This document shows positions 16,202-23,833 of a stretch of DNA of 51,914 bases, in pieces. The stretch is from the NCBI GenBank assembly GCA_022828145.1, contig JAJEJA010000056.1, forward strand, positions 1-51,914, in the 5' to 3' direction. The notes beneath the pieces were generated by a model. The model did not search any database. It saw only the letters and a list, made by a program, of their open reading frames with translations, and was not told the DNA's origin. A program made the position numbers and the translations under genes. This DNA is from Candidatus Poribacteria bacterium (GTDB taxonomy: Bacteria > Poribacteria > WGA-4E > WGA-3G). Numbering within the stretch: position 1 is the first letter of the stretch; each line of letters starts with the position of its first letter.

Positions 16202-17041
16202 TTAGCCTTTTTCAGCACATAGTTCAGCAATCAATGCAGCATTTTCACCAATCTGGTCTCCAAATTGCTGATACATACCGAGCAACAGAACGTCGTTGGG
16301 TTTAGAATTCTCTATGGCAAATCTCAATTCTTCACGAATCTGCTGTGAACTCCCGATTGTTCTACCCGCTGCCAGTACTTTGAAGATAAGACACGGTTTT
16401 TCTGTCCGTTGTATCGCCTTTGACATCTCATCACGATCTTCACGTGCATAGATTTCACCTAAGGGCGCGTAACCAAACTTCTCGATGAACTTTTGACTCC
16501 CACCGCTTAAATTATAGAGTGCTGTCATATAATAGTCTATATCCCAGTCTTCATCTTCCGCGATATGCAACAGTTTCGGGTCATGCACAGATAAACCAAC
16601 AAGACTACCTGTATCGCGTATCCGTTTGAGTATATCCTGCAACAGATCAAATTTGCCTTCTCGTAGACAACGTTGTCCAACACCGCCGCCGTGTGGTGCC
16701 ATCCCAAAGGGATTATGTTTTACATCTTCAAAAACCTGGTCAGGATTTTCGTACCACACATTACTCCAACTCAGGCAAAACCAGTGCATCGTGCCGCCAG
16801 CATCACGGTAGAGTTGTAGGTCTGACATGGATCGTTCAGTTACGCTATTCTGCCAACCATTAATTCCTACTTCCTCCGCTCTTTTGAGTGTCGCAACAAC
16901 ACGTTCCGGTGTGTGATACGCTTTCTGATGCTGTGAAAGCAGCTGATTAAAGTGGGAATATCCGTAAATCGGATTATCTCCAATTAATAATTTGCTGATT
17001 TGGTGATCACAAAATGAGACTTTCGGTAATCTCGTTTCCAA
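16202..17041 (-). CDS. putative TIM-barrel (aldo/keto-reductase-like) protein
   Basis: A 279-residue soluble protein starting L-P-K-V-S-F-C-D-H-Q-I-S-K-L-L-I-G-D-N-P-I-Y-G after the initiator, with V-V-A-T-L-K-R-A-E-E-V-G-I-N-G and alternating strand-helix spacing up to L-L-L-G-M-Y-Q-Q. The N-terminal pattern (V-S-x-L-x-x-G-x-N-P) is shared with uncharacterised aldo/keto-reductase-like proteins of planctomycete-type genomes. No classical D-Y-K-H catalytic tetrad is evident, so enzymatic activity is open. It starts with TTG, decided by a GGAGGAAACACA ribosome site. The gap to the M42 gene upstream is 37 bases. Confidence 0.65.
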   Translation of the reverse strand: METRLPKVSFCDHQISKLLIGDNPIYGYSHFNQLLSQHQKAYHTPERVVATLKRAEEVGINGWQNSVTERSMSDLQLYRDAGGTMHWFCLSWSNVWYENPDQVFEDVKHNPFGMAPHGGGVGQRCLREGKFDLLQDILKRIRDTGSLVGLSVHDPKLLHIAEDEDWDIDYYMTALYNLSGGSQKFIEKFGYAPLGEIYAREDRDEMSKAIQRTEKPCLIFKVLAAGRTIGSSQQIREELRFAIENSKPNDVLLLGMYQQFGDQIGENAALIAELCAEKG

Positions 17042-17078
17042 TGTGTTTCCTCCAAACGAATATTTGTTTCAAACATGT

Positions 17079-18149
17079 CTAACTGTAGTAAAATCCTTCC
17101 AAAACGGAGGAGTCAATTTGACGTACAAGATGCATCGTTAAATCCAGTGCAGCGTTGTAGTCATCAATGTTGATGATCGAGACATGGCTATGGATGTACC
17201 GTGATGGCACTCCGAGCACAACAGAAGGCACCCCTCTACCGAATACATGGATAGCCCCTCCATCTGTCCCTCCAGATTGACGGACACCGATTTGATAAGG
17301 TATCTCATGTTGTTTCGCCGTTTCAATCACATAATCAGCGAGTTTGGGATTGACAACCATTGATGAATCGATGATGCGAATTTGCACGCCGTCCCCCAGC
17401 TTTCCTTGCGAGTTTCCGACGCTTAGACCGGGTGTATCGTCACCGGGTGGACCTTCAAGCACTATAGCCAGATCAGGTTCTACGCTGGCTGCCATTGTCT
17501 TCGCGCCTCGCAACCCAATCTCTTCCTGCACACTCCCCGCACCGATTACAGTGTTCGGATGTTCTTCAAGTCGTTGCAGTGCCTCTATTACAAGTGCAAC
17601 ACCGACGCGATTATCAAACGCTTTGGCTGTGAGTAGTTTTTCATTTTTTAGACGCATAAAGGGTCCGTAAGGCGCAATTGGACAACCGGGTAAGATTCCG
17701 TATTCCTCCGTTGCCTGCTCTTCACTTTCAGCACCAACATCAATAAAAAGGTCTTTAATTTCTAAGACTTTATCACGCGATCCTGATAATAGGTGTGGTG
17801 GTGTGGAACCGATCACACCTGGTACTTTATCTGACTTCGTTTTGATATTAACGCGTTGTGCCAATAGTGTATGTCCCCACCATCCACCGAGGGGCAGAAA
17901 CTTGACAAAACCCTTGTCTGTGACGTTTGTCACAACGAAACCGATTTCATCTAAATGGGAATCAAGTACTATTCTCGGTTGTTCTGCACTTCCAACGCGG
18001 GTGCAGAAAATGCTCCCGAGTTTGTCAGTTTCTATTGGACCAATATCAGAGACAGCCTCACGAAAAACTTCTCGCACTTCTCCCTCATAACCGGGTATTC
18101 CATCTGCTTGGGTTAATGATTCTAACAATTCTATTGAGGTATCATTCAT
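17079..18149 (-). CDS. M42-family aminopeptidase
   Basis: A 356-residue M42 (glutamyl/deblocking aminopeptidase) protein, a cytoplasmic dinuclear-metal enzyme that trims peptides. Ligands and catalytic residues are visible: H-x-D in D-S-H-L-D-E-I-G-F, bridging D in A-F-D-N-R-V-G, catalytic E-E in V-Q-E-E-I-G-L-R-G, an acidic residue in V-L-E-G, and the last histidine in R-Y-I-H-S-H-V-S. The family usually has D where this protein has E in V-L-E-G. GAAGGAA seven bases before ATG 18149 decides against an upstream ATG at 18173. Confidence 0.92.
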   Translation of the reverse strand: MNDTSIELLESLTQADGIPGYEGEVREVFREAVSDIGPIETDKLGSIFCTRVGSAEQPRIVLDSHLDEIGFVVTNVTDKGFVKFLPLGGWWGHTLLAQRVNIKTKSDKVPGVIGSTPPHLLSGSRDKVLEIKDLFIDVGAESEEQATEEYGILPGCPIAPYGPFMRLKNEKLLTAKAFDNRVGVALVIEALQRLEEHPNTVIGAGSVQEEIGLRGAKTMAASVEPDLAIVLEGPPGDDTPGLSVGNSQGKLGDGVQIRIIDSSMVVNPKLADYVIETAKQHEIPYQIGVRQSGGTDGGAIHVFGRGVPSVVLGVPSRYIHSHVSIINIDDYNAALDLTMHLVRQIDSSVLEGFYYS

Positions 18150-18256
18150 AGTTGTATTTCCTTCGGTATACATGTTATAATTTAGTGAGATTATAACACG
18201 AATCAGATTTTATGCCAACTCTTAAGTGAAATTGGCATTTGACATAAGCTACTTTT

Positions 18257-18331
18257 CTTATTAACGTTAAGGGGCGTAAACGATAATAAGATTGTCCCTT
18301 ATTAACGTTAAGAGGCGTAAACGTTAATAAG
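18257..18331 (+). repeat. tandem palindromes upstream of fic
   Basis: Two units with a 41-base period. Each has CTTATTAACGTT, a ten-base centre, then AACGTTAATAAG (perfect in unit 2: 18298-18309 and 18320-18331; one change in unit 1: 18257-18268 and 18279-18290). They end 33 bases before the Fic start codon. A weaker relative (ATCAACGTTAAGTGG) follows the fic gene near 19582. This looks like a duplicated operator for a dimeric regulator. Confidence 0.7.
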
Positions 18332-18363
18332 ATTGTCCCTTATTTAATATCTAATAAACTAAA

Positions 18364-19548
18364 ATGAACCCAGAAAACTTCAAAAATTCAAGTGCGGGTA
18401 GATGTATCCGTAGCATAGGGAGTCATCCATATTGGGTTTATGTTCCCAATCCACTCCCTCCAAAAATCGAATTGAATTGGGAGTTGGCTAATCTTCTCTC
18501 AGAAGCAAACATTAAACTTGGAGAGTTGTCTGGAGCAGGTCAACTATTGCCAAATCCACACTTATTAATCGGTCCATTTATTCGACGAGAAGCGGTGATG
18601 AGTTCCAGAATTGAGAATACTCAATCCGGTTTGGACCAGCTCTTTCTATTTGAAGCAGATAAAACCGAAGCACCACAAATCCCTGATGTTCAAGAAGTTG
18701 TCAACTATGTTAACGCCATGGAATATGGAATCGAAAGAATTCAACATTTACCTCTAAGTTCAAGACTACTCTGTGAAATCCACGAGATTCTAATGAGCGG
18801 AGTCCGTGGAGAACATGCAACACCAGGACTGATGCGTACAAAGCAAAATTGGATCGGAAAACCCGGATGTACTCTGATGGACGCAACCTATATACCTCCA
18901 CCTGCACAAGAGATGAAGGAATGTTTTTCAGAACTTGAGAAGTATGTCCATTCCAACGCGAAAGAACCTTCTCTAATTCAAAATGCTTTGATTCATTATC
19001 AATTTGAGTCAATTCACCCATTCCTTGATGGAAATGGAAGAATCGGCAGAATCCTTATTATCCTCCATTTGATTGAAAAAGGCGCACTATCACAACCACT
19101 ACTCTACCTTTCTGATTTTTTTGAGCGGTATAGAGATTCCTACTATGAACTTCTATTAAATGTAAGTCAACAAGGTGATTGGAACTCTTGGCTCACATTT
19201 TTCTTGCGTGGTATTTGCCAACAGTCAGAAGATGCTTTACTGACGATTCAAAAGTTGCTTGCATTAAAAGAAGAATATAAGGAATTAGCGACAGTTTCAC
19301 GGGTGCCGAGTGCAGTAAATCTACTAATTGAGCATCTGTTCGGTAGTCCGATTATTTCAATTTCAGAATTGGTGAAATTATGGAAATCAACATTTCCTAC
19401 CGTTCAACGCGGAGTGGATTATCTCATTGAAAGGGGAAAACTTAGGGAAATAACAGGTCAACAGCGCAATCGTATATTTAGAGCGGATGAAATCCTTGAT
19501 ATAATCATGACTGAGAGAACAAAATCAGTCTCATTAATAGAGGATTAA
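18364..19548 (+). CDS. Fic-family protein, class II, with C-terminal winged helix
   Basis: A 394-residue Fic protein, predicted to transfer AMP from ATP to a target hydroxyl. The core motif H-P-F-L-D-G-N-G-R-I-G-R is at residues 218-229. An inhibitory helix motif S-S-R-I-E-N (S/T-x-x-x-E-G/N) at 80-85 places it in the class with N-terminal self-inhibition. The N-terminus has the usual Fic N-terminal region and the last 80 residues look like a winged helix (S-I-S-E-L-V-K-L-W ... V-Q-R-G-V-D-Y-L-I-E-R-G). No ribosome site precedes the ATG. The tandem palindromes just upstream may be its own operator. Confidence 0.92.
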   Translation: MNPENFKNSSAGRCIRSIGSHPYWVYVPNPLPPKIELNWELANLLSEANIKLGELSGAGQLLPNPHLLIGPFIRREAVMSSRIENTQSGLDQLFLFEADKTEAPQIPDVQEVVNYVNAMEYGIERIQHLPLSSRLLCEIHEILMSGVRGEHATPGLMRTKQNWIGKPGCTLMDATYIPPPAQEMKECFSELEKYVHSNAKEPSLIQNALIHYQFESIHPFLDGNGRIGRILIILHLIEKGALSQPLLYLSDFFERYRDSYYELLLNVSQQGDWNSWLTFFLRGICQQSEDALLTIQKLLALKEEYKELATVSRVPSAVNLLIEHLFGSPIISISELVKLWKSTFPTVQRGVDYLIERGKLREITGQQRNRIFRADEILDIIMTERTKSVSLIED

Positions 19549-19727
19549 ACTCTGCAAGAAAGTGTAAACCCAAATAACACTATCAACGTTAAGTGGTATA
19601 AATACTAACAGCATCTTATGTGGTACTGATATCCAATAACATGCTTTACTAAATCAAAACTACAATGACACTCACACAGACATGTACCATCTGATTTTAT
19701 CATGGGTGTTGACGGAGGAAAGAAACA

Positions 19728-20012
19728 ATGAGACTTATAAATACACAAAAACACAACAAGCACTGGACGCAAGCACAAGATATAGATAGAGAAAAATCAT
19801 TATTAGCAATTATTCAAGAAAATTCACAATTGCCAGAAAAAGATCAGGCACGTTATCAGCATCTGTTGCGTAAATGTGAAAGTAAAACAATAAGCCTTGA
19901 AGAACTCGCTGAGTATCAAACACTGTCTAACCAATTGGAGACTCGTAACCTGAAACGAATTGAGGCACTCATAGCATTGGCTCAAATCAAAGGAAGACAC
20001 TATAGAGTGTAA
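19728..20012 (+). CDS. small coiled-coil protein of unknown function
   Basis: A 94-residue charged, helical protein. The segment L-P-E-K-D-Q-A-R-Y-Q-H-L-L-R-K-C-E-S-K-T-I-S-L-E-E-L-A-E (broken here only by reading) followed by R-I-E-A-L-I-A-L-A-Q-I-K-G matches a recurrent group of small proteins in cyanobacteria and uncultured phyla with the pattern R-Y-x-x-L-x-x-K ... L-T-x-x-E-x-x-E-L ... R-x-x-x-L-x-x-L-A. Function is unknown. GGAGGAAAGAAACA is a good ribosome site. Confidence 0.65.
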   Translation: MRLINTQKHNKHWTQAQDIDREKSLLAIIQENSQLPEKDQARYQHLLRKCESKTISLEELAEYQTLSNQLETRNLKRIEALIALAQIKGRHYRV

Positions 20013-20080
20013 ACAGATGACACAGATAAGCTCATAAATCGATTTTCGAACTTACCGAGAATTGAAAAAGGAGATAAGAG

Positions 20081-20311
20081 ATGAAGGTGATTGAGACTAT
20101 TAAAGAAAACACCCTTTGGCTAATCGGGGCAGTCTTAATAACTATACCACTTATAGCGTGTTATCCCATACTCCTTTATATCGGACTGTCTGTAAAAGTC
20201 GCGACAATCACTACGGTATGTTTATCAATTATAGCCTACATTCTGTCAGTTACCCTTATTGAACCATTTTTATGTAGAATGTTCCCGTTCTTGAGTCCCC
20301 AAAGTGAGTGA
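20081..20311 (+). CDS. small two-helix membrane protein
   Basis: A 76-residue protein with two hydrophobic segments (about 14-36 and 42-65) and short charged ends; it starts M-K-V-I-E-T-I-K-E-N-T. AAAGGAGATAAGAG precedes the ATG. No family is recognised. It follows the coiled-coil gene by 68 bases on the same strand. The next 260 bases hold no supported gene; an 8-codon frame with a good AAAGGA site near 20378-20415 may be a relic. Confidence 0.5.
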   Translation: MKVIETIKENTLWLIGAVLITIPLIACYPILLYIGLSVKVATITTVCLSIIAYILSVTLIEPFLCRMFPFLSPQSE

Positions 20312-20571
20312 TTTGGATATACTCAGATCAGATAACGCGATAAGAAATCTCAGCGGTAACTGGATTCATTCATAAAGGAAAAGCGTTAATGACACAGGAC
20401 TTTCGCATTCTTTGAGGAATCGGTAAATCAGGTTCATGATAATACCAAATGCCGAACAGGCCATTGTGGGTACTCATACAACTGCTTATCCAATATAAAC
20501 TTAGGAGGAACACAGTAAAATCAAATTTTTTCAGTACTGCAGATATAGGAAACTTGCCTGACTATTGTATA

Positions 20572-20853
20572 ATGCCAGTAAATAATAAGAAAATTAGACT
20601 TTTTGATGTCGTTGCTCTCACACATGATCTGCCTGAACATAATCTGTGGCGAGGACAGGTCGGCACAGTTGTTGAGATACTCTCAAACGATGATGCTTAT
20701 GAAGTTGAATTTAGTGACCGAGATGGACGCACCTACCAATCTCTCGGTTTTCGAGCACCGCAACTAATGGCAGTACATGACACACCAACATACAAGCAAG
20801 AATTCGAGTGTGACACAAGAAAATTTTCAAGAACACATTCTAACTCAATTTGA
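20572..20853 (+). CDS. DUF4926-domain protein
   Basis: A 93-residue protein whose core (I-R-L-F-D-V-V-A-L-T-H-D-L-P-E then L-W-R-G-Q-V-G-T-V-V-E-I-L and Y-E-V-E-F-S-D-R-D-G-R-T) matches DUF4926, a small beta-barrel-like domain frequent beside toxin-antitoxin genes. The frame is open upstream to 20449, but the family normally begins a few residues before L-D-V-V-A-L, so ATG 20572 is chosen. It lacks a clear ribosome site; an orphan TTAGGAGG lies at about 20501-20508. The extra C-terminal 25 residues are not conserved in style. Confidence 0.7.
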   Translation: MPVNNKKIRLFDVVALTHDLPEHNLWRGQVGTVVEILSNDDAYEVEFSDRDGRTYQSLGFRAPQLMAVHDTPTYKQEFECDTRKFSRTHSNSI

Positions 20854-20947
20854 TGAGATTAAAAAAAATTTGTGAAACAATATAGATAATCCCCGATCTA
20901 CTAAATACAAAATCTTATAAATATTCAAAAAGGAGTTATTATAGAAA

Positions 20948-21673
20948 ATGGCTAAAACTAAGGCATTAACATGGCAAAATATTTTTAACGATACTAAGTT
21001 TCATGATTTAGCAAAAGCACTTGATATTCCTGTTGAAGAATTAACACAAAGGACTAATAAGGATAAAATGCTTCCACGAGAATCAATAGACTATTTTTTC
21101 AAAAAGGCTCTTTCTCACATAGAAATGGCAACCTTGACTTATTCAGAAATCAAAAATTCCTATAATAATATGCATCATACACACAGAATGGCTATAACAC
21201 AAAATATATACGAGCAAATAGGTTTTGCTAATGAATTCTTATTTAAAGCATTAGTTACAGTTGAATACAAAGGATTTAATAAAGAACACACAATTAAAAA
21301 ATTATATGAAAAATTAGAAGACAAAGAATTAAAAAACCTAATATCAGAAAGTGTAATAGAATCTCAATGGGATAGCATTGACAAGTACACAGATTTTATC
21401 GACAATATAGTGCCGTCTGGCAGAAGATATTTCTCCTATGAATTCTGTTCTACATTTGAAGACTTTATTGCTAATCGATGGTCACAAGCTTACCCAATAA
21501 TAGATAAACAAAAAGTTGGTGTAGAATCATTATCAGAATTGTTTATGAAAATATATAAACTTGCTGATAAAAAAGCAAGCCAAATGTACAACAACTGGAA
21601 TACATTCATAGAAACTATAAAAAAACAATATCCTGAAAGATTTGAAAAATTAAATAAACAATGGAAAAAATAA
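20948..21673 (+). CDS. putative HEPN-like protein in an AT-rich islet
   Basis: A 241-residue, mostly helical, lysine- and asparagine-rich protein. A-N-E-F-L-F-K-A-L-V-T-V-E-Y-K-G and the following K-E-H-T-I-K-K-L-Y-E-K-L resemble the E-x-x-x-K-A ... H-x-x-x-x-L pattern of HEPN domains found in abortive-infection and toxin proteins. I do not see a convincing R-x4-6-H catalytic motif, so RNase activity is uncertain. The gene is clearly richer in A and T than its neighbours, which suggests transfer. AAGGAG stands ten bases before the ATG. It lies directly upstream of the type III restriction system. Confidence 0.55.
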   Translation: MAKTKALTWQNIFNDTKFHDLAKALDIPVEELTQRTNKDKMLPRESIDYFFKKALSHIEMATLTYSEIKNSYNNMHHTHRMAITQNIYEQIGFANEFLFKALVTVEYKGFNKEHTIKKLYEKLEDKELKNLISESVIESQWDSIDKYTDFIDNIVPSGRRYFSYEFCSTFEDFIANRWSQAYPIIDKQKVGVESLSELFMKIYKLADKKASQMYNNWNTFIETIKKQYPERFEKLNKQWKK

Positions 21674-21756
21674 TTGTTTTTTTAAAATGACTTATGCTAC
21701 AATTCAAATAAATATACGCATATTCACAAAAAGATATACAAGCCCAAAACTACTTA

Positions 21757-21960
21757 TTGCGTTTATTTTTTACCGAACCGGACCCGAGATTAACATGTTC
21801 GCTAACGCATATTTGTCTTGAGAGCCTTTTGAAATATCTTAAATGGAATAATTCTGATCCTGATAATTTAATATGTCCCGTTGTCAAAAAACTGCGTGAA
21901 CTTAACCTCGCACTTGATGCTGCACATGAAAGCATGCTTAGCGATAAATATAACCTTTAG
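21757..21960 (+). pseudogene. possible small gene or remnant before mod
   Basis: An open frame without ATG until near its end reads E-S-L-L-K-Y-L-K-W-N-N then C-P-V-V-K-K-L-R-E-L-N-L-A-L-D-A-A-H-E and stops just before the mod ribosome site. The frame is free of stops from 21712. No ribosome site precedes the TTG at 21757. It may be the 3' part of a broken gene or chance. Confidence 0.25.
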
Positions 21961-21976
21961 GCAAGGAGCGATGCCA

Positions 21977-23782
21977 ATGACAAAAACTGTTGATAAAGTC
22001 CAAAAAACCACCACTATTCCCAACGAGGAAAGACTCAAGCAACTCAAACAACTTTACCCAGAATGTCTAACAGAAGGTCAAGTTGACTTTGAAAAACTAA
22101 AGAATACCCTATCTAATGAAGGCGTAGAGGAACTTGGTGATGAACGTTACCTGTTTACCTGGGCAGGCAAACGTGAAGCTATCCACCTACGCAATATCCC
22201 CACCGAGGCAACGTTAAAACCTGACCACAACGACTCCCTAAATTTTGAGACATCCCAAAACCTCTTTATTGAAGGTGACAACCTTGAGGTTCTCAAACTC
22301 CTCTACAAACCCTACTTTGGCCGTATCAAAGCCATCTACATTGATCCACCCTACAATACTGGCGGGGACTTTATTTATCCTGATAACTATAGAAATCCGT
22401 TAGACTCCTACCTTCAATTGACTGGACAAGTTGATTCAGAAGGCAATTTGCAAACTACCAATCCAGAAACAAGCGGACGTTATCACTCCACGTGGTTGTC
22501 TATGATGTATCCACGCATCTTTTTAGCACGCCAACTGCTTACCGATGATGGCATTATCTTTGTCAGTATTGATGATCATGAAGTCTATAACTTGCGTTTG
22601 ATGATGAATGAAATTTTTGGTGAGGAAAATTTCATTGGCGGTTTTGTCTGGCGAAAAAAAGCAGGGGCAGGAGCAGACTCAAAATTGTTTTTCAGACAAC
22701 ATGAACATATTTTAATGTACGCGCAGAACAAAGAACAGATTGCTGAACTATTCCAGCCGCTCACGGAGAAACAGCGTGATGAGTATAAAAATCCTGATAA
22801 TGATCCCCGCGGCCCGTGGGCATCAACAGACCTGACAAGAACAGGTGATAATGACCCTGCTCGAATTTATGAAGTTATTTCACCAACAGGCAAAAAATTT
22901 ACATATTGTTGGACATATACTGAATCAAACTTCCAAAACTTGATTGATAATAATCTGATATGGTGGGGTAAAAATAACAATTCAAAACCAAAAAGAAAAC
23001 GTTTTCTGAAAGATAAAGAAGGTCTAACACCGCGCTCGTGGGTGGATATTGCATTAACTCAAGATGGAGGGTACGATTTAGAGAAATTGGATCTTTCGGT
23101 TTTTGACTATCCAAAACCTGTGAAACTCATTAAACTATTTTTACAGATTGCAACTAAGGCAAATGATTTAATTTTAGATTTTTTCGCAGGGTCTTGTACG
23201 ACTGCACAAGCTGTTATGGAACTCAACCAAGAGGATAACGGTAATAGACAGTGTATCATGGTACAATTCCCCGAACCCACACCCGAAAAATCGGCAGCAC
23301 GAAAAGCAGGATTTGAGACTATCGCTGAGGTTGGTAAAGAACGGATTCGACGCGTTTGTCAAAGGACACTTATACCGTCCGGTTTTCGCGTCTTTAAACT
23401 TGCTCCATCCAATTACAACACAAAAAATATTTCCCAAACAGATGGCTCGCATGCTCTTTTCAGTGAGTTAGAAGATACCCTTGACCCACTTCAAGAGGGA
23501 TGGCTTGTAGAGGACGTTCTATATGAAATTACCCTCAAGGAAGGATACCCACTGGACAGTGCAATTCAACCTGTTAAAGAACTCACAACAAACACCGTTT
23601 TTTGCATTACTGCGCCTAACGAGACACAATCATTCTATGTCTGTTTAGATGAACAAATAATAGAAACGGATATAGAACGTTTGAAGTTATCAAAAAAATC
23701 TGTGTTTATCTGTCGTGATATTGCGTTAGATGATACGCTTGCTGCGAACCTTGCTTTGCAGTGCCGTCTCAAAACAATCTGA
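21977..23782 (+). CDS. mod: type III restriction-modification methyltransferase (Mod)
   Basis: A 601-residue Mod subunit that gives a type III system its DNA specificity and methylates adenine. Catalytic motif IV D-P-P-Y-N-T-G-G at 123-130 precedes AdoMet motif I D-F-F-A-G-S-C-T-T-A-Q-A-V at 401-413. The third glycine of F-A-G-S-G-T is replaced by cysteine, a variant I know from other type III-like Mod proteins. The middle region between them is the target-recognition part. AAGGAG at 21963-21968 suits ATG 21977. The res gene follows after 51 bases. Confidence 0.93.
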   Translation: MTKTVDKVQKTTTIPNEERLKQLKQLYPECLTEGQVDFEKLKNTLSNEGVEELGDERYLFTWAGKREAIHLRNIPTEATLKPDHNDSLNFETSQNLFIEGDNLEVLKLLYKPYFGRIKAIYIDPPYNTGGDFIYPDNYRNPLDSYLQLTGQVDSEGNLQTTNPETSGRYHSTWLSMMYPRIFLARQLLTDDGIIFVSIDDHEVYNLRLMMNEIFGEENFIGGFVWRKKAGAGADSKLFFRQHEHILMYAQNKEQIAELFQPLTEKQRDEYKNPDNDPRGPWASTDLTRTGDNDPARIYEVISPTGKKFTYCWTYTESNFQNLIDNNLIWWGKNNNSKPKRKRFLKDKEGLTPRSWVDIALTQDGGYDLEKLDLSVFDYPKPVKLIKLFLQIATKANDLILDFFAGSCTTAQAVMELNQEDNGNRQCIMVQFPEPTPEKSAARKAGFETIAEVGKERIRRVCQRTLIPSGFRVFKLAPSNYNTKNISQTDGSHALFSELEDTLDPLQEGWLVEDVLYEITLKEGYPLDSAIQPVKELTTNTVFCITAPNETQSFYVCLDEQIIETDIERLKLSKKSVFICRDIALDDTLAANLALQCRLKTI

Positions 23783-23833
23783 CTTTTCTGTATCAAGTTT
23801 CGACTTGCAAATTACGCTAAAAAAAAGAGAAAA

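Noticed and set aside
18257..18340. CRISPR-like array of repeats before fic
   Set aside because: Only two units in tandem with almost no spacer; each is a palindrome, so it is an operator or hairpin duplication.
23177..23203. Cys in the AdoMet motif of Mod (F-A-G-S-C-T) as an inactivating change
   Set aside because: I recall the same variant in other intact type III-like Mod proteins, and the rest of the gene is undamaged.
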